NCBI GenBank assembly: GCA_003158835.1
Contig: PMLI01000553.1
Location: 1 to 5,396 of the forward strand
Length of the DNA stretch: 5,396 bases
Origin: Acidimicrobiaceae bacterium
GTDB lineage: Bacteria; Actinomycetota; Acidimicrobiia; Acidimicrobiales; Palsa-688
Direction of reading: 5' to 3'
The translations under genes were made by a program, and so were the position numbers. This document shows positions 4,938-5,396 of this stretch, in pieces (positions within the stretch are counted from its first letter, which is position 1; every line of letters begins with the position of its first letter). The notes below the pieces were generated by a model. That model did not search any database. It was not told the origin of the DNA and saw only the letters and a program-made list of their open reading frames with translations.

Positions 4938-5350
4938 CCCGAGCCAAGACGATCCGACCGCCCACGCCGCTGCTTCGGGCCTGCCACAGGGGACGCTGAG
5001 CATGCGGGGCGCCGCGTGTGCGCTCTCACTCTGGTGACTGAGGCCCTCCCGGGGTCGGAGAGTGGGAAGAACCGTGGGAGGCAAGGGCTCGGCAGGGTGG
5101 TCCGGTTGAGCTTGTTGGACCAGTCGGCAGACGGTTCAGCGCGCCGTCCGAGGGCCCTCCTGGCCAGGATGGCGCCATGCCGTGCGACCTGAAAGGAACG
5201 CGTGGCGGTGTAGAAGGCCGCCAGCACGGTCCGTGCCGTGCCAGTGATGGAGGCCTGTGGCCCTCCGGGTTCGCCGTGCAGGCGGGGGACCCAAACCACC
5301 GCAGTGTCATGCCGGTCAAGAGCCGGGGTGGGAAGCGACTGCGGAAAAGG
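4938..5350. other. Stretch with no supportable gene
   Basis: All six frames give Pro/Arg/Ser/Gly-rich or stop-broken translations without recognisable motifs. The longest minus-strand frame (4865-5299, GTG start) contains a fairly natural patch, TVLAAFYTATRSFQVARHGA, around 5172-5233, but it has no ribosome site and degrades to an Arg/Pro-rich tail. Small palindromes are present: ATGGCGCCAT at 5169-5178 and GCACGG-T-CCGTGC at 5224-5236. It may be intergenic DNA or a decayed gene. Confidence 0.5.
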
Positions 5351-5365
5351 CCCGCTACCAGCGGG
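5345..5365 (-). terminator. Hairpin with T tract at the right edge, terminator of a minus-strand gene beyond the window
   Basis: CCCGCT (5351-5356) and AGCGGG (5360-5365) form a perfect 6-bp stem with a 3-base loop. Read on the minus strand it is followed by CC and four Ts (5348-5345), the form of an intrinsic terminator. A minus-strand TGA (5368-5366) touches the stem, preceded by HMFVFSSHT from the window edge, which could be the end of a gene to the right. A competing reading is a plus-strand gene starting at ATG 5372 (MRREDEHV...), with the stem in its leader. Confidence 0.45.
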
Positions 5366-5396
5366 TCAGGTATGCGACGAGAAGACGAACATGTGT

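Noticed and set aside
4865..5299. Minus-strand frame of 144 codons
   Set aside because: One patch (TVLAAFYTATRSFQVARHGA) looks natural, but there is no ribosome site, no family match I can name, and the tail is Arg/Pro-rich. It is described only within the gene-free stretch.
1..5396. CRISPR array or rRNA
   Set aside because: There are no regularly spaced identical repeats with unique spacers and no conserved rRNA segments. The only repeats of size are the coding propeller blades.

Overview
This is GC-rich DNA with a strong G/C bias at third codon positions. The best lineage clue is the secreted seven-bladed beta-propeller protein at 2902-4791. Its Cys-bearing blades and its C-terminal beta-rich domain (FRFSGR...RLPVGSGYTL, then an AFRI ending) are a style I associate with Thermoleophilia (Solirubrobacterales-type Actinobacteria). 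This placement rests on recognition of style, not on a search.

Layout. Positions 1-418 (minus strand) hold the remains of a MazE/MazF toxin-antitoxin pair. A broken antitoxin tail overlaps the start of a toxin gene, and the toxin loses MazF similarity after 32 residues. Positions 516-1532 (minus) encode an intact orphan protein of the uroporphyrinogen decarboxylase (URO-D) superfamily. It has the His-x-Cys...Cys zinc ligands of corrinoid methyltransferases such as MtaA and CmuA. Just upstream, 1529-1841 holds coding debris. This includes the first 20-40 residues of a tyrosine-recombinase-like integrase and a protein tail that overlaps the URO-D start by ATGA. Positions 1868-1952 carry spaced direct repeats and a palindrome that could be integrase binding sites. 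Positions 2050-2579 (minus) hold an intact Phd/YefM-RelE toxin-antitoxin pair with a 4-nt overlap. A short unidentified minus-strand fragment follows at 2580-2775. The secreted propeller gene then runs on the plus strand with a clear ribosome binding site, a signal peptide and a downstream hairpin. The last 460 bases hold no gene I can support, only palindromes and a terminator-like hairpin near the right edge.

Interpretation (inference). The left 2.8 kb looks like an eroded accessory segment or old integrative element: one intact and one decayed toxin-antitoxin module, an integrase remnant with repeats beside it, and a metabolic methyltransferase-like gene without its corrinoid partner. The propeller gene starts a separate transcription unit in the opposite direction. 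Several reading frames on the left are broken while four genes are intact. This fits real decay, but indel errors in a draft assembly would produce the same picture.
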